Below are positions 17,809 through 25,692 of a stretch of DNA of 64,000 bases, piece after piece. A program made the translations under genes and the position numbers. Within the stretch, counting starts at the first letter, position 1. Each line of letters begins with the position of its first letter. The notes under the pieces were generated by a model. That model ran no database searches and had not been told where the DNA came from. It saw only the letters and a list, made by a program, of their open reading frames with translations. This stretch comes from Amycolatopsis sp. (GTDB lineage Bacteria; Actinomycetota; Actinomycetes; Mycobacteriales; Pseudonocardiaceae), in NCBI RefSeq assembly GCF_025464955.1, contig NZ_JAODNM010000168.1:1-64000 (forward strand), read 5' to 3'.

Positions 17809-18769
17809 CGCCGTCCAGCGCGTCGTCGATGGCGGACAGCACCTCGGCGTCCAGCTTGACGCCGGCGGCCTTGACGTTCTCGTGCACCTGCTCCGGGCGG
17901 GACGCGCCGACGATGGCCGAGGCCACGTTCGGGTTCTGCAGGACCCACGCCACGGCCAGCTGAGCCAGCGAAAGGCCCGCTTCGGCGGCGATCGGCTCCA
18001 GCTTGGCGACCTTCTCCAGCGTCGTATCCGACAGGAAGCGCTTGACCATATTCGCGCCGCCCTTCTCGTCGGTGGCGCGGGAGCCCGCGGGCAGCGGCTG
18101 GCCGGCCTTGTACTTGCCGGTCAGCACGCCCTGCGCGATCGGGGACCAGACGATCTGGCTGATGCCTTCACGCTCGGAAGCCGGGACGACCTGGGATTCG
18201 ATGACCCGCCACAGCGCGTTGTACTGCGGCTGGTTGGAGATGAGCGGCACGTTCAGCTCGCGGGCGATCGCGGCGCCGCGGGTGATCTGCTCCGCGTTCC
18301 ACTCCGAGACGCCGATGTAGAGCACCTTGCCCTGGCGGATCAGGTCGGAGAAGGCGAGGAAGGTCTCCTCGAGCGGCACCGTCCGGTCGAACCGGTGCGC
18401 CTGGTAGAGGTCGATGTAGTCGGTCTTGAGCCGCTTCAGCGACCCGTTCGCCGACTCCATGATGTGCTTGCGGCCGAGTCCCTTGTCGTTGGGACCTCCG
18501 GGACCGGTCTGCCAGTAGACCTTGGTGAAGATTTCCAGGCTCTCCCGGCGCTGACCCTCCAGCGCGCGGCCCAGCACGGACTCCGCCGCGGTGTTGGCGT
18601 AGGCGTCGGCGGTGTCGAAGGTGGTGATGCCCGCTTCGAGCGCTGCCTTGACGCAGGCCTGGGCCTGGTCCTCTTCGACCTGGGAACCGTGGGTCAGCCA
18701 GTTGCCGTACGAGATCTCACTGATGTTCAGGCCGCTACGGCCGAGACGACGAAATTCCATAGTCGCCAT
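17771..18769 (-). CDS. Aldo/keto reductase
   Basis: A 332-residue NADPH-dependent (alpha/beta)8 oxidoreductase of the potassium-channel-beta-like branch. Catalytic residues are recognisable as Asp in FDTADAYANTAAESVLG, Tyr in the same segment, Lys in EIFTKVYW and His in YQAHRFDR. The cofactor region SAIVGASRPEQVHEN is at the C-terminus. The start may be the ATG at 18769 or at 18760 (MEFRRLGRSGL). The physiological substrate is unknown. Confidence 0.9.
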   Translation of the reverse strand: MATMEFRRLGRSGLNISEISYGNWLTHGSQVEEDQAQACVKAALEAGITTFDTADAYANTAAESVLGRALEGQRRESLEIFTKVYWQTGPGGPNDKGLGRKHIMESANGSLKRLKTDYIDLYQAHRFDRTVPLEETFLAFSDLIRQGKVLYIGVSEWNAEQITRGAAIARELNVPLISNQPQYNALWRVIESQVVPASEREGISQIVWSPIAQGVLTGKYKAGQPLPAGSRATDEKGGANMVKRFLSDTTLEKVAKLEPIAAEAGLSLAQLAVAWVLQNPNVASAIVGASRPEQVHENVKAAGVKLDAEVLSAIDDALDGVIERDASLTRSP

Positions 18770-18793
18770 CGTAGTCCCGAACCCTTCGCCTTG

Positions 18794-19642
18794 CTAACGA
18801 CCTGGAGTTGCTCCACCTGGTCGTGGAGGCCAGTCCTGGGCGTCCTCGTACCAGGGCCGGAGCAGGTCGAGCAGCGGTTTCCCGCGAACGGTGACGTCGA
18901 CCTCGGGAACCTGCGTCAGCAGGGCGGCGCCGTGGGCCGGTGGCCGCGCCGGCAGAACCAGCGTGCCGGCCGGTTGGAAGTAGCGGTCGAGGCATTCGGT
19001 CAGCGGTGTGACGAGCGACTCGTGCGATTCCCGGTCGGAAGCCGGGACTCCGGCGTCGCGGATGGCCTGAAGGTTGCCGAGCAGGTCGTCGCGGGAACGC
19101 CCGCGCCAGCCGAGAATCGTGAACGGGTCATCGTCGAATTGCTCCGCGAGGAGATAACACACCGCGGCGAGGTGTTTGCACGGCACTTCATAGTCCGGGC
19201 AGGAGCAGTCCATCTGCAAATCCCGGAAATCGCCGGGGAACAGTGACAGTCCGACGGCCGCGAAAACGTCCTCGATGTCCTCGGGCATTTCCCCGGCCAG
19301 CAGTTTCGCGGTGTACCAAGCCCGCTCCGCGAGGGCGTGTTCCACTTCCGCCCACTTGGTCTTTCCGAATACCTTGACCTTGATCCGCACCCCGTACGGC
19401 CGCGGACTGGTGCCCTGCACGCGCGCGGTCACCGAACCCGCCTGCACCTTCAACTCGGTCACCTGGCCTGCGCGGGCGTAGTTGCGGCCGCGCTGAAGCC
19501 GTCCGCCGACACCGATCGATTCGAGTACCCCGATGAACCTGTTCGACCACCAGGTCTGCGCGATCGCGCCCCGTTTGCTGCGAGCCTTGATCCCGTCGGC
19601 GGCCAGCCGCGGCTTTGCCGGTGGATAGAATCCCCTAGTCAA
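18794..19642 (-). CDS. SWIM zinc-finger protein
   Basis: A 282-residue protein with a SWIM finger, CSCPDYEVPCKHLAAV, near residue 145 (CXCX6CXH). The upstream half begins MTRGFYPPAKPRLAADGIK and includes WWSNRFIGVLESIG, typical of SWIM proteins encoded beside SNF2 helicases. It probably acts with the helicase on DNA or protein. The start is a TTG whose codon overlaps the helicase stop (TTGACTAG), an 8-base overlap that implies translational coupling. Confidence 0.87.
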   Translation of the reverse strand: MTRGFYPPAKPRLAADGIKARSKRGAIAQTWWSNRFIGVLESIGVGGRLQRGRNYARAGQVTELKVQAGSVTARVQGTSPRPYGVRIKVKVFGKTKWAEVEHALAERAWYTAKLLAGEMPEDIEDVFAAVGLSLFPGDFRDLQMDCSCPDYEVPCKHLAAVCYLLAEQFDDDPFTILGWRGRSRDDLLGNLQAIRDAGVPASDRESHESLVTPLTECLDRYFQPAGTLVLPARPPAHGAALLTQVPEVDVTVRGKPLLDLLRPWYEDAQDWPPRPGGATPGR

Positions 19643-22600
19643 CGCCGGCCTCCGACAAGGTGAACATTTCGCGCAGGGTGTCGGTCGACAGTTCGGTCAG
19701 CCAGCCTTCACCGTCGCTGATGACCAGATCCGCCAACGCCTTCTTTTCTTCGATCATCTCGTCGATCTTTTCTTCGAGCGTACCGACGCAGATGAACTTA
19801 CGTACCTGGACGTTGCGCTTCTGGCCGATGCGGAACGCCCGGTCGGTCGCCTGGTTCTCCACCGCGGGGTTCCACCACCGGTCGAGATGCACCACGTGGT
19901 TCGCCGCGGTCAGGTTCAGCCCGGTCCCGCCCGCTTTGAGCGAGAGCAGGAAGATCCCCGGCCCGGATTCCGACTGGAACCGGGTCACCATGTCGTCGCG
20001 GCGCTTCTTCGTGACACCGCCGTGCAGGAACAGCACCTCCTGGTCGAATTTCGCCGACAGGTGCGGTAGCAGCATTTCGGAGAATTCGGTGTACTGCGAA
20101 AAGAGCAGCACTTTTTCGCCCTGGTCGAGGATCTCGGTGAGGATTTCTTCCAGCCGGATCACCTTGCCCGAACGCACGCCGACCGGAGACCTGTCGTGGA
20201 GCAACTGCCCGGGGTGGTTGCAGACCTGCTTGAGCTTCGTCATCGCGGCCAGTACGTTGCCGCGGCGCTGGATTCCGTCAGAATCCTCGATCTTCTCCAT
20301 CATTTCGTCCGCGACCGCGCGGTACAGCGAAGCCTGCTCGGTGGTGAGCTGGCAGTACTGCTTCATTTCGATCTTCTCAGGCAGGTCGTCGATGATCTGC
20401 GGATCGGTCTTGAGCCGGCGCAGCAGGTACGGCCGGGTGATTTTGCGAAGGCGTTCGACGGGTTCGGAAAGCCCGTCGCGTTCCACCGGGATGGCATACC
20501 GCTTGCGGAAGCTTTGTGACGTCGACAGAATCCCCGGATTGATGAAGTCCATCACGGACCACAGCTCGGCAAGCCTGTTCTCCATCGGTGTGCCGGTGAG
20601 CGCGATCCGCTGCCCGGCCTGGAGCTTGCGCACCGCGACCGACGAACGAGCCAGGTTGTTCTTGACCGCCTGCGCCTCGTCCAGCACCACCCGCTGCCAC
20701 TCGTACGCGGCCAGTTCGTCGATGTCCCTGGTCGCCGTCGCATAGGTGGTGACGATGACGTCGGTTTCGGCGAGCCTGTCGCGCAGCTCGTCGCCGTGCA
20801 ACCGTTCGCGACCGTGATGGGCGTAGAACCGCAGCTCGGGGGTGAATTTCGCGGCCTCGCGCTGCCAGTTGCCGACGAGTGACATCGGGCAGAGCAGCAA
20901 CGTCGGCAGGCTAGCTTCGTCGGCGCCGCGGTGCATGACCTCTAGTGCCAGCAGCTGAATCGTCTTTCCGAGGCCCATGTCGTCGGCGAGGCAGGCGCCC
21001 AGCCCGAGCCGGGACAGGAAGGCCAGCCAGGCGAGGCCTCGTTCCTGATAGGGCCTCAACTCGGCGTGGAGACCGGGTGGTGCGGGTTCCGGGCGCAACG
21101 ACTGCTCGACCGTGCCGTCCAGGAAGTCGCCCAGCCAGCCGGTTGCCTGCAGCGCGTTCAGTTGCAGCGGCAACTCCGAGTCGTCCGGATGGGTGGCCGC
21201 CAACCGCAGCAGTTCGGCGGCCGGTTTGCGCCCAGACGGCTTGCGGCGCAGGAACTCCATGCCTTTGCGGAGCCGTTCGGCATCGACCGCGACCCACTGG
21301 CCGCGAATCTGCACGAGCGGGGCCTTGGCGGCCGCGAGCGCGGTGAGCTCCTCCTCGGTGAGTGCTTTGTCACCGATTGCCAGCTGCCACTCGAAGTTGA
21401 CGAGCTGGTCCCGGCCGAACTTGCTCTTTTTGGCCACCACACCGTCTGTCGGCGTACTGCTCGCCGACAGGACCAGTCCGAGCTTGTCCCGTCGTTCCCA
21501 CCAGGACGGCAGCATGACCCCGAAACCGGCCTCGTCGAGAAGCTCGGCCCCGCCCGCCAGAAACCGGTAGGCGCCGTCGGCGTCCAGCTCGAGCGAGTCC
21601 GGCCGGGCCTGGTTCAGCGCCGACGCCAGCTCGGGGAACACGCGCGCGGCGCGGACCAGTTCGCTGAGCAGCAGTTCTTCCGGTCGGTCCAGCCAACGTC
21701 GGAGGGCTCCATCCTGGGTCCACACCTGACCCGCGGGGACCTGCAGGCTCGGATCCTCCACGGACTGCACCAGGAACTCGAGTCGCCAGGCCTGCTCGGC
21801 GAGGTCGTCGGAACCGGCCGATTCGGCCAGGCGGAAGACCAGCTTGGCCGCACCGATCTCGCCGGCCCCGACCCCGGCCCACCCGGACAGTTCGCGCTCC
21901 AACACGTCCAGTTCGGCGCGGTCGGCCTCGAACCGGCCGCCGAAGACGGTGTCCGCCAGGGAGATCAGCCACGCTTCCGCTGCCGGGAGCTGCCGTGAGC
22001 TGCGTCCTTTTCGCGGCGGCAGGACGCTGATGTCGAGGCTGCCCAACCGTCGGCGCTGCGCCGCGTCGACCAGGTCGACCAGCACAGTGGTGACGATGCT
22101 GTCCGGACGTACTCCGGTGAGGTCGCCCACCTCCGCCGTCTCCGCACGGCAAACCGGCGGCATCGCGGCTACCAGCGCGTGCGCGGTCACGGCGTCCTGG
22201 CCTTGCAGTACAGGCCGCCAGCACGCGATGGGCCCGGCCTCGCCCCAGACGAGGTCCGGCAGCACCCGGCGTCGCTCGACGAGATCGTCGGCGAACTCGG
22301 CGAGGGTGGTGAGGAACCTCACCGAGGCCCCGAGGCGAAAGTCTTCCGTGACCGCGTCTTCGTGCTCCGTGAACAGGTCCGCGAGCGTGGCCGCGGCCAG
22401 TTCCGGAGCGACCCAGGTGGTCGGCACGGACCAGGGGAACAGTGTGGGTGCCGTGGTGGCGGCCGGGCGGGGGGCGACGCGGACCAGCTCAGGCGAGTCG
22501 AGGGGCGCCGACCGCAGTGACGGCAGCAGCAACGTCACCGTTCCCGTCTTGCCGACCTGCCCGACGACGGACTCGGGCACCGGCGCGGCGAACGGATGCG

Positions 22601-22709
22601 GCCGCGCGCTGCGCATCGCCTGGCTCGGGCTTTTGACCTTCAGCTCGGAATCCTCGGACCACAAGCCCAGACCGTGTTCGGCGGACCACAGCGCATGCAC
22701 CACGAACAT
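19635..22709 (-). CDS. SNF2-family DEAD/DEAH-box helicase
   Basis: About 1,024 residues from an ATG at 22709 (MFVVHALWSAEHGLGLWSED). The frame extends further upstream but crosses a palindrome, so the shorter start is preferred. The N-terminal half matches the SNF2-associated domain of bacterial helicases. The ATPase motor carries ADDMGLGKTIQ (Walker A), LDEAQAVKN (DEAQ-type box), LTGTPMENRLAELWSVMDF, and motifs V-VI in LSLKAGGTGLNLT and ATDRAFRIGQ. It is a DNA translocase, presumably acting with the downstream SWIM protein. The biological target is unknown. Confidence 0.93.
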   Translation of the reverse strand: MFVVHALWSAEHGLGLWSEDSELKVKSPSQAMRSARPHPFAAPVPESVVGQVGKTGTVTLLLPSLRSAPLDSPELVRVAPRPAATTAPTLFPWSVPTTWVAPELAAATLADLFTEHEDAVTEDFRLGASVRFLTTLAEFADDLVERRRVLPDLVWGEAGPIACWRPVLQGQDAVTAHALVAAMPPVCRAETAEVGDLTGVRPDSIVTTVLVDLVDAAQRRRLGSLDISVLPPRKGRSSRQLPAAEAWLISLADTVFGGRFEADRAELDVLERELSGWAGVGAGEIGAAKLVFRLAESAGSDDLAEQAWRLEFLVQSVEDPSLQVPAGQVWTQDGALRRWLDRPEELLLSELVRAARVFPELASALNQARPDSLELDADGAYRFLAGGAELLDEAGFGVMLPSWWERRDKLGLVLSASSTPTDGVVAKKSKFGRDQLVNFEWQLAIGDKALTEEELTALAAAKAPLVQIRGQWVAVDAERLRKGMEFLRRKPSGRKPAAELLRLAATHPDDSELPLQLNALQATGWLGDFLDGTVEQSLRPEPAPPGLHAELRPYQERGLAWLAFLSRLGLGACLADDMGLGKTIQLLALEVMHRGADEASLPTLLLCPMSLVGNWQREAAKFTPELRFYAHHGRERLHGDELRDRLAETDVIVTTYATATRDIDELAAYEWQRVVLDEAQAVKNNLARSSVAVRKLQAGQRIALTGTPMENRLAELWSVMDFINPGILSTSQSFRKRYAIPVERDGLSEPVERLRKITRPYLLRRLKTDPQIIDDLPEKIEMKQYCQLTTEQASLYRAVADEMMEKIEDSDGIQRRGNVLAAMTKLKQVCNHPGQLLHDRSPVGVRSGKVIRLEEILTEILDQGEKVLLFSQYTEFSEMLLPHLSAKFDQEVLFLHGGVTKKRRDDMVTRFQSESGPGIFLLSLKAGGTGLNLTAANHVVHLDRWWNPAVENQATDRAFRIGQKRNVQVRKFICVGTLEEKIDEMIEEKKALADLVISDGEGWLTELSTDTLREMFTLSEAGVD

Positions 22710-22741
22710 GCCGGTGAGGGTACTGCCTGGCGACCACGACG

Positions 22742-22792
22742 AGTGAGTGGCTAGACCGGTTCTAACCGGTCTAGCCACTCACTAGTCCTCTA
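22742..22792. repeat. Perfect 20-base palindrome with the gene-end box (element E)
   Basis: The arm 22742-22761 (AGTGAGTGGCTAGACCGGTT) and its exact inverse 22764-22783 are separated by only 2 bases. On the minus strand the right side reads TAG-A-GGACTAGTGAG: the stop codon of the DUF397 gene is followed by the box shared with elements A, B and C. The interior is unrelated to theirs. It lies between DUF397 and the helicase, both leftward. Confidence 0.8.
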
Positions 22793-22978
22793 CGCGAGGG
22801 CGGACAGGAAGGCCCGCATGGTGGTCGCGGTGAGGGCGAGGACGGGGCCGTCGGCTCCGAGTTTGGAGTCGCGCACCCCGATCCAGCCGTCCACTGTGGC
22901 CAGTTCCACACACTGACCCTGGTCGGCGCTGCGGCTGCTCTTGATCCAAAGAGCGTCCGCGAAGTCCGGGTTTGGCAC
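22790..22978 (-). CDS. DUF397 domain-containing small protein
   Basis: A 62-residue protein starting at a GTG. It shows the DUF397 hallmarks ALWIKSSRSADQGQCVELA, then VRDSKLGADGPVLAL and TMRAFLSAL. In actinobacteria DUF397 proteins are encoded next to Scr1-type XRE regulators and are thought to work with them, some in toxin-antitoxin-like pairs. It sits 21 bases downstream of such a regulator. Confidence 0.93.
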   Translation of the reverse strand: MPNPDFADALWIKSSRSADQGQCVELATVDGWIGVRDSKLGADGPVLALTATTMRAFLSALA

Positions 22979-22999
22979 GTCGGCGATCCCTTCTGTGCA

Positions 23000-23866
23000 C
23001 TACGTGTAACGCGCCGCCACCTCCCGGATGAAGTCGATGGACTCAGCCGGTCCCAACGCGGCGGCGGTCATGCGGCGCCATTGACTGGCGTAGCTCCGCA
23101 CTACGTCCTTTTCGTCGATATAGCTGGCGTCGTCATATGTTTCCACATAGGCGATGTCCAGTGGCGAGGCCAATCCGGGCGCACCCAGCGTGAGTAGCGT
23201 GAAGGCGAACGGGACCCCGCGTACGTAGGTCTTCGTCTTGTAGGGCAGAACCTGAATCTGCACATGTTTGAGCTGCGCCAGCGTTGTCAGGTGGTCCAGC
23301 TGCGCGCGCATGACGTCGGCGCCGCCGATCTCCCGGTGCAGGCACGATTCCGAAAGCACGAACGACGCACCCGGGGCGCTGTCGCCGAGCAGGTGTTGCT
23401 GCCGTCCGATCCGAGTTCGGATTTGGTTCTCGACAGTCTCCGGCTCGCTCGCTGCGGCGAGGGCTTCCGCGTGGATGGCTCGGGTGTAGTCCTCGGTCTG
23501 CAGTAGCCCGGGGATCAGCTCCGCCTGGACCCAGCGGATCTCCTCGGCGCCCGATTCGAGGTCGACGTACATCCGGAACCACTCGGGGATCGACGCGCGA
23601 TACCCGTCCCATCGGCCGCGCTGGTTCGCGCCCCGTGCCAGCGTGAGCAGGCCTTCGACCTGCTCGGGAGCGTATTCGTAGAACTCCAGCAGCATCTTGA
23701 CTTCGGGCATCGACACGCGGGTCTGACCGAGTTCGAGGCGGCTGATCTTGCTGACCTTCGCGCCGATGTGGTCGGCGGCCTCGTCCTGGTTAAAGCCCTT
23801 CTGCTCCCGGGCGTGGCGCAGCTCGTTGCCGATGAGTTTCCGGCACACGGTCTGGTTCGTGGACAT
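23000..23866 (-). CDS. Scr1-family XRE transcriptional regulator (helix-turn-helix plus DUF5753)
   Basis: A 288-residue protein from an ATG at 23866 (MSTNQTVCRKLIGNEL). The helix-turn-helix is at about residues 10-65 (GFNQDEAADHIGAKVSKISR), followed by the DUF5753 ligand-like domain with WVQAELIPGLLQTEDYTRA, ENQIRTRIGRQ and DIAYVETYDDASYI. Such regulators control differentiation or antibiotic production in streptomycetes, but the target here is unknown. It is paired with DUF397. Repeats in the upstream divergent gap may be its operator. Confidence 0.92.
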   Translation of the reverse strand: MSTNQTVCRKLIGNELRHAREQKGFNQDEAADHIGAKVSKISRLELGQTRVSMPEVKMLLEFYEYAPEQVEGLLTLARGANQRGRWDGYRASIPEWFRMYVDLESGAEEIRWVQAELIPGLLQTEDYTRAIHAEALAAASEPETVENQIRTRIGRQQHLLGDSAPGASFVLSESCLHREIGGADVMRAQLDHLTTLAQLKHVQIQVLPYKTKTYVRGVPFAFTLLTLGAPGLASPLDIAYVETYDDASYIDEKDVVRSYASQWRRMTAAALGPAESIDFIREVAARYT

Positions 23867-23914
23867 GCGCAGACAGTAGCCGTAACTCACTGGCTGTGTC
23901 GCCTCACCCGTTCG

Positions 23915-23957
23915 ATGGGTTCCTTAAACCATGATTCTCAATCTATGGGTTCCCATG
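23915..23957. promoter_or_regulatory. Candidate operator: direct repeats of ATGGGTTCC
   Basis: ATGGGTTCC occurs at 23915-23923 and again at 23945-23953, 30 bases apart (about three helical turns). The second copy continues to an inverted pair, ATGGG and CCCAT, around TT. The stretch is unusually AT-rich and lies between the divergent Scr1 regulator and the gene at 23981, so it plausibly holds their promoters and an operator. Confidence 0.45.
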
Positions 23958-23980
23958 TTAGTTGATCGCAGGGGAGTGGG

Positions 23981-24454
23981 ATGAACGCCGTCGAGTTGGC
24001 CGGACTGGTCTTCGGCAGTGTGGTGACCGGGCTGTTCGTCGTGGTGATCGGCGTCTGGGCGGTGTCGCAGCTTGTCGAGGAACACCGTCGACGGAGTTTT
24101 CGCGGCGCCGAGTTGGCTTCGCTCATCGCGGACTGCGAACGGGACTCCACGCGGCGGGACGAGGGCGCTCCGCCTCCGCGCGTGGTCGGTAGGGCGGGAG
24201 GGACGAGCGCCGATCGAACGATCCGCGATCGCCACCCGCCGGTCGGCCCGGACGATCGGCGCCCCAACGCCGCCACGATCGTCCGGGCCGGCCCTTGCCG
24301 GAGCAGGCGAGATGATGGAGTTCGGTTGGGCCAGCGGGTTCGTGAAACCCGGTGTCTGCCACATCCGGACGGTCTATCCCGGCGGCGAACGCAGCACCTG
24401 CTTCGAAGGCACTCGCGTATTCGTCGCGATCTGTGGCGCCTGGCTCGGCCCTGA
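23981..24454 (+). CDS. Hypothetical protein with one N-terminal membrane segment
   Basis: The ATG at 23981 follows a good GGGGAG. The N-terminus (AGLVFGSVVTGLFVVVIGVW) is a single membrane segment, followed by a charged helix, VSQLVEEHRRRSFRG, and a Pro/Arg-rich tail. G/C-ending codons are kept to about 24300. Beyond that the frame overlaps the small Cys-rich gene at 24312 and looks non-coding in this frame, so the true C-terminus may have been altered by a frameshift. The family is not recognised. Confidence 0.5.
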   Translation: MNAVELAGLVFGSVVTGLFVVVIGVWAVSQLVEEHRRRSFRGAELASLIADCERDSTRRDEGAPPPRVVGRAGGTSADRTIRDRHPPVGPDDRRPNAATIVRAGPCRSRRDDGVRLGQRVRETRCLPHPDGLSRRRTQHLLRRHSRIRRDLWRLARP

Positions 24455-24536
24455 GCCTGATGTCGTCACCGAGGACGACCTACCCCGGTGCGCAGCTTGC
24501 GAGCTCAGCCTCAGGCCGTTGCCGACGTTCGATTGA
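24312..24536 (+). CDS. Small cysteine-containing protein, 74 aa
   Basis: Hypothetical. From ATG ATG at 24312 the product begins MMEFGWASGFVKPGVCHIRT and continues with YPGGERSTCFEGTR, ICGAWLGPEPD and DLPRCAACELSL. Cysteines at about 16, 29, 40, 59 and 62 could bind zinc. Its position beside an Scr1/DUF397 locus resembles other Pseudonocardiaceae loci, as judged from memory. It overlaps the 3' half of the preceding ORF, and its own end overlaps the erythromycin-esterase remnant by 26 bases. Confidence 0.55.
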   Translation: MMEFGWASGFVKPGVCHIRTVYPGGERSTCFEGTRVFVAICGAWLGPEPDVVTEDDLPRCAACELSLRPLPTFD

Positions 24537-25063
24537 ACAGGCCGGCGTGCGTGACTTCCTGGCAGTGCACGATGACGTCGAACCATTCGGCGAGCGAGCC
24601 GCCGGACAGGTGGTAGGCGGCATCGCCTGCCGCGGTGGTCGGCCACGTTGACGATGCGGACCGGGTCGGCCGGGTGCTGCTGGTTGTGTCGGTGCAACCA
24701 GCTGACGGCGTCGAGGAGTTCCCTGGTCCGCCAGAATGACCGGGCGTTGGCCAGCAACGTTTGTGGGTCACCGGCTCCCGTGCGTACGTACTCGTCGAGC
24801 AGGATGCTCGTCGCGTCGTCGCCTTCGACCGCCAGAGAACGGAATCCCAGTTCCTCAACGAGAAACCTCAGTATCCGGTGAGAGGCGCCCGCAAGCTCGT
24901 GCGTGTCGCGGGCTGAGACACCGAGGACCACGAGGCGTGCGTTAGGCGCCATGTCGCGCAGTGGTTCGAGGTCGGTGAGTGGCTTGTCGGGATCGAGGGT
25001 GGTGAGCGGGTGGGCGTGGCGTTTGATCCATTGCGTCGGGGTGTCAATCGTTGAAGTCGTCAC
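24511..25063 (-). pseudogene. Erythromycin esterase-like gene, internally deleted and frame-shifted
   Basis: The N-terminal third (MTTSTIDTPTQWIKRHAHPL, later RILRFLVEELGFRSLAVEGD and ANARSFWRTRELLDAVSWL) is in one frame from 25063. The typical family C-terminus (AGDAAYHLSGGSLAEWFDVI) appears in a second frame and ends at 24511. About 250 residues usually between them, including most catalytic positions, are missing. The junction lies around 24,630-24,650. An intact relative would be about 400 residues and would hydrolyse macrolide lactones or similar esters. Not functional as read. Confidence 0.82.
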
Positions 25064-25425
25064 GCGATCACTACCAGCAGATCCGGGACCGGCTCGTCGA
25101 GGTCATCGCCGAGGGTGTGCTGACCGAGGGCAGCCCGTTGCCGCCCGCCCGGGCACTCGCCGCGGAGTTCGGGATCAACCTCCACACCGTGAACAAGGCC
25201 TACGACCTGCTGCGCAGGCAGGGCTTGATCCGGCTCAACCGCAAGACCGGCGCCGTGGTGACCCTGACAGTCGCGGGTCCGCCGTTCCACGCGGAATGGA
25301 CCGCGAGAGCACGGACCCTGCTCGCCGAGGCTGTCGCCAGAGGATTACCGGCCGACGAAGCTCTCACGATCTGTCGGTCTGTGCTCGATTCATTCGCCGC
25401 CACGCAGTCAGAGGACACGCCATGA
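25051..25425 (+). CDS. GntR-family regulator, YtrA-like short form
   Basis: A 124-residue protein. The winged helix runs HYQQIRDRLVEVIAEG, LAAEFGINLHTVNKAYDLL and RRQGLIRLNRKTGAVV, followed by a short helical tail, as in YtrA regulators. The TTG start at 25051 overlaps the start of the esterase remnant on the other strand, and the N-terminus is slightly shorter than usual. The stop overlaps the next ORF in ATGA. Regulators of this type normally control a downstream membrane protein, but here that partner is truncated. Confidence 0.8.
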   Translation: MKSSRDHYQQIRDRLVEVIAEGVLTEGSPLPPARALAAEFGINLHTVNKAYDLLRRQGLIRLNRKTGAVVTLTVAGPPFHAEWTARARTLLAEAVARGLPADEALTICRSVLDSFAATQSEDTP

Positions 25426-25628
25426 CCGTTGCCATCTCCGTGAGTTCGGGGTTGTCAGCATTGGTGCTCGTACTCGCCCTGGTGCTCCCCTCGATCTCCA
25501 GCCCGACTGTGCCCTTCGGGGTTCGCATACCGGCCCAGCGTGCCTGTAACGCTGCGATGAGTCACTCGGCATATCCCCAACGCGTCCGGACACCGATTCA
25601 AGTCCAAGTGCCGGGCGCACGGCACTGA
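25422..25628 (+). pseudogene. Truncated DUF1648-type membrane protein
   Basis: Translationally coupled to the GntR gene (ATGA). The first 38 residues (MTVAISVSSGLSALVLVLAL, then SSPTVPFGVRIPAQR) match the start of DUF1648-domain membrane proteins, usually several hundred residues long. After that the frame loses similarity and stops at 25628 after 68 codons. Interpreted as a 5' remnant of the regulator's partner. Confidence 0.65.
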
Positions 25629-25646
25629 GCCGACCGCGTGATGTTG

Positions 25647-25675
25647 GTCAACGTCGGTGCTCGCGCGACGTTGAC
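25647..25675. promoter_or_regulatory. Inverted repeat upstream of a methyltransferase
   Basis: GTCAACGTC (25647-25655) and GACGTTGAC (25667-25675) are perfect inverse 9-base arms with an 11-base loop, ending 17 bases before the GTG start at 25693. It could be an operator or an RNA hairpin covering the 5' leader. The function is inferred from position only. Confidence 0.4.
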
Positions 25676-25692
25676 GGGGTCATGCTGTTGCC

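Noticed and set aside
22710..22778. Helicase start at 22778
   Set aside because: That start would read through a perfect palindrome and add residues without family similarity; the ATG at 22709 fits better.
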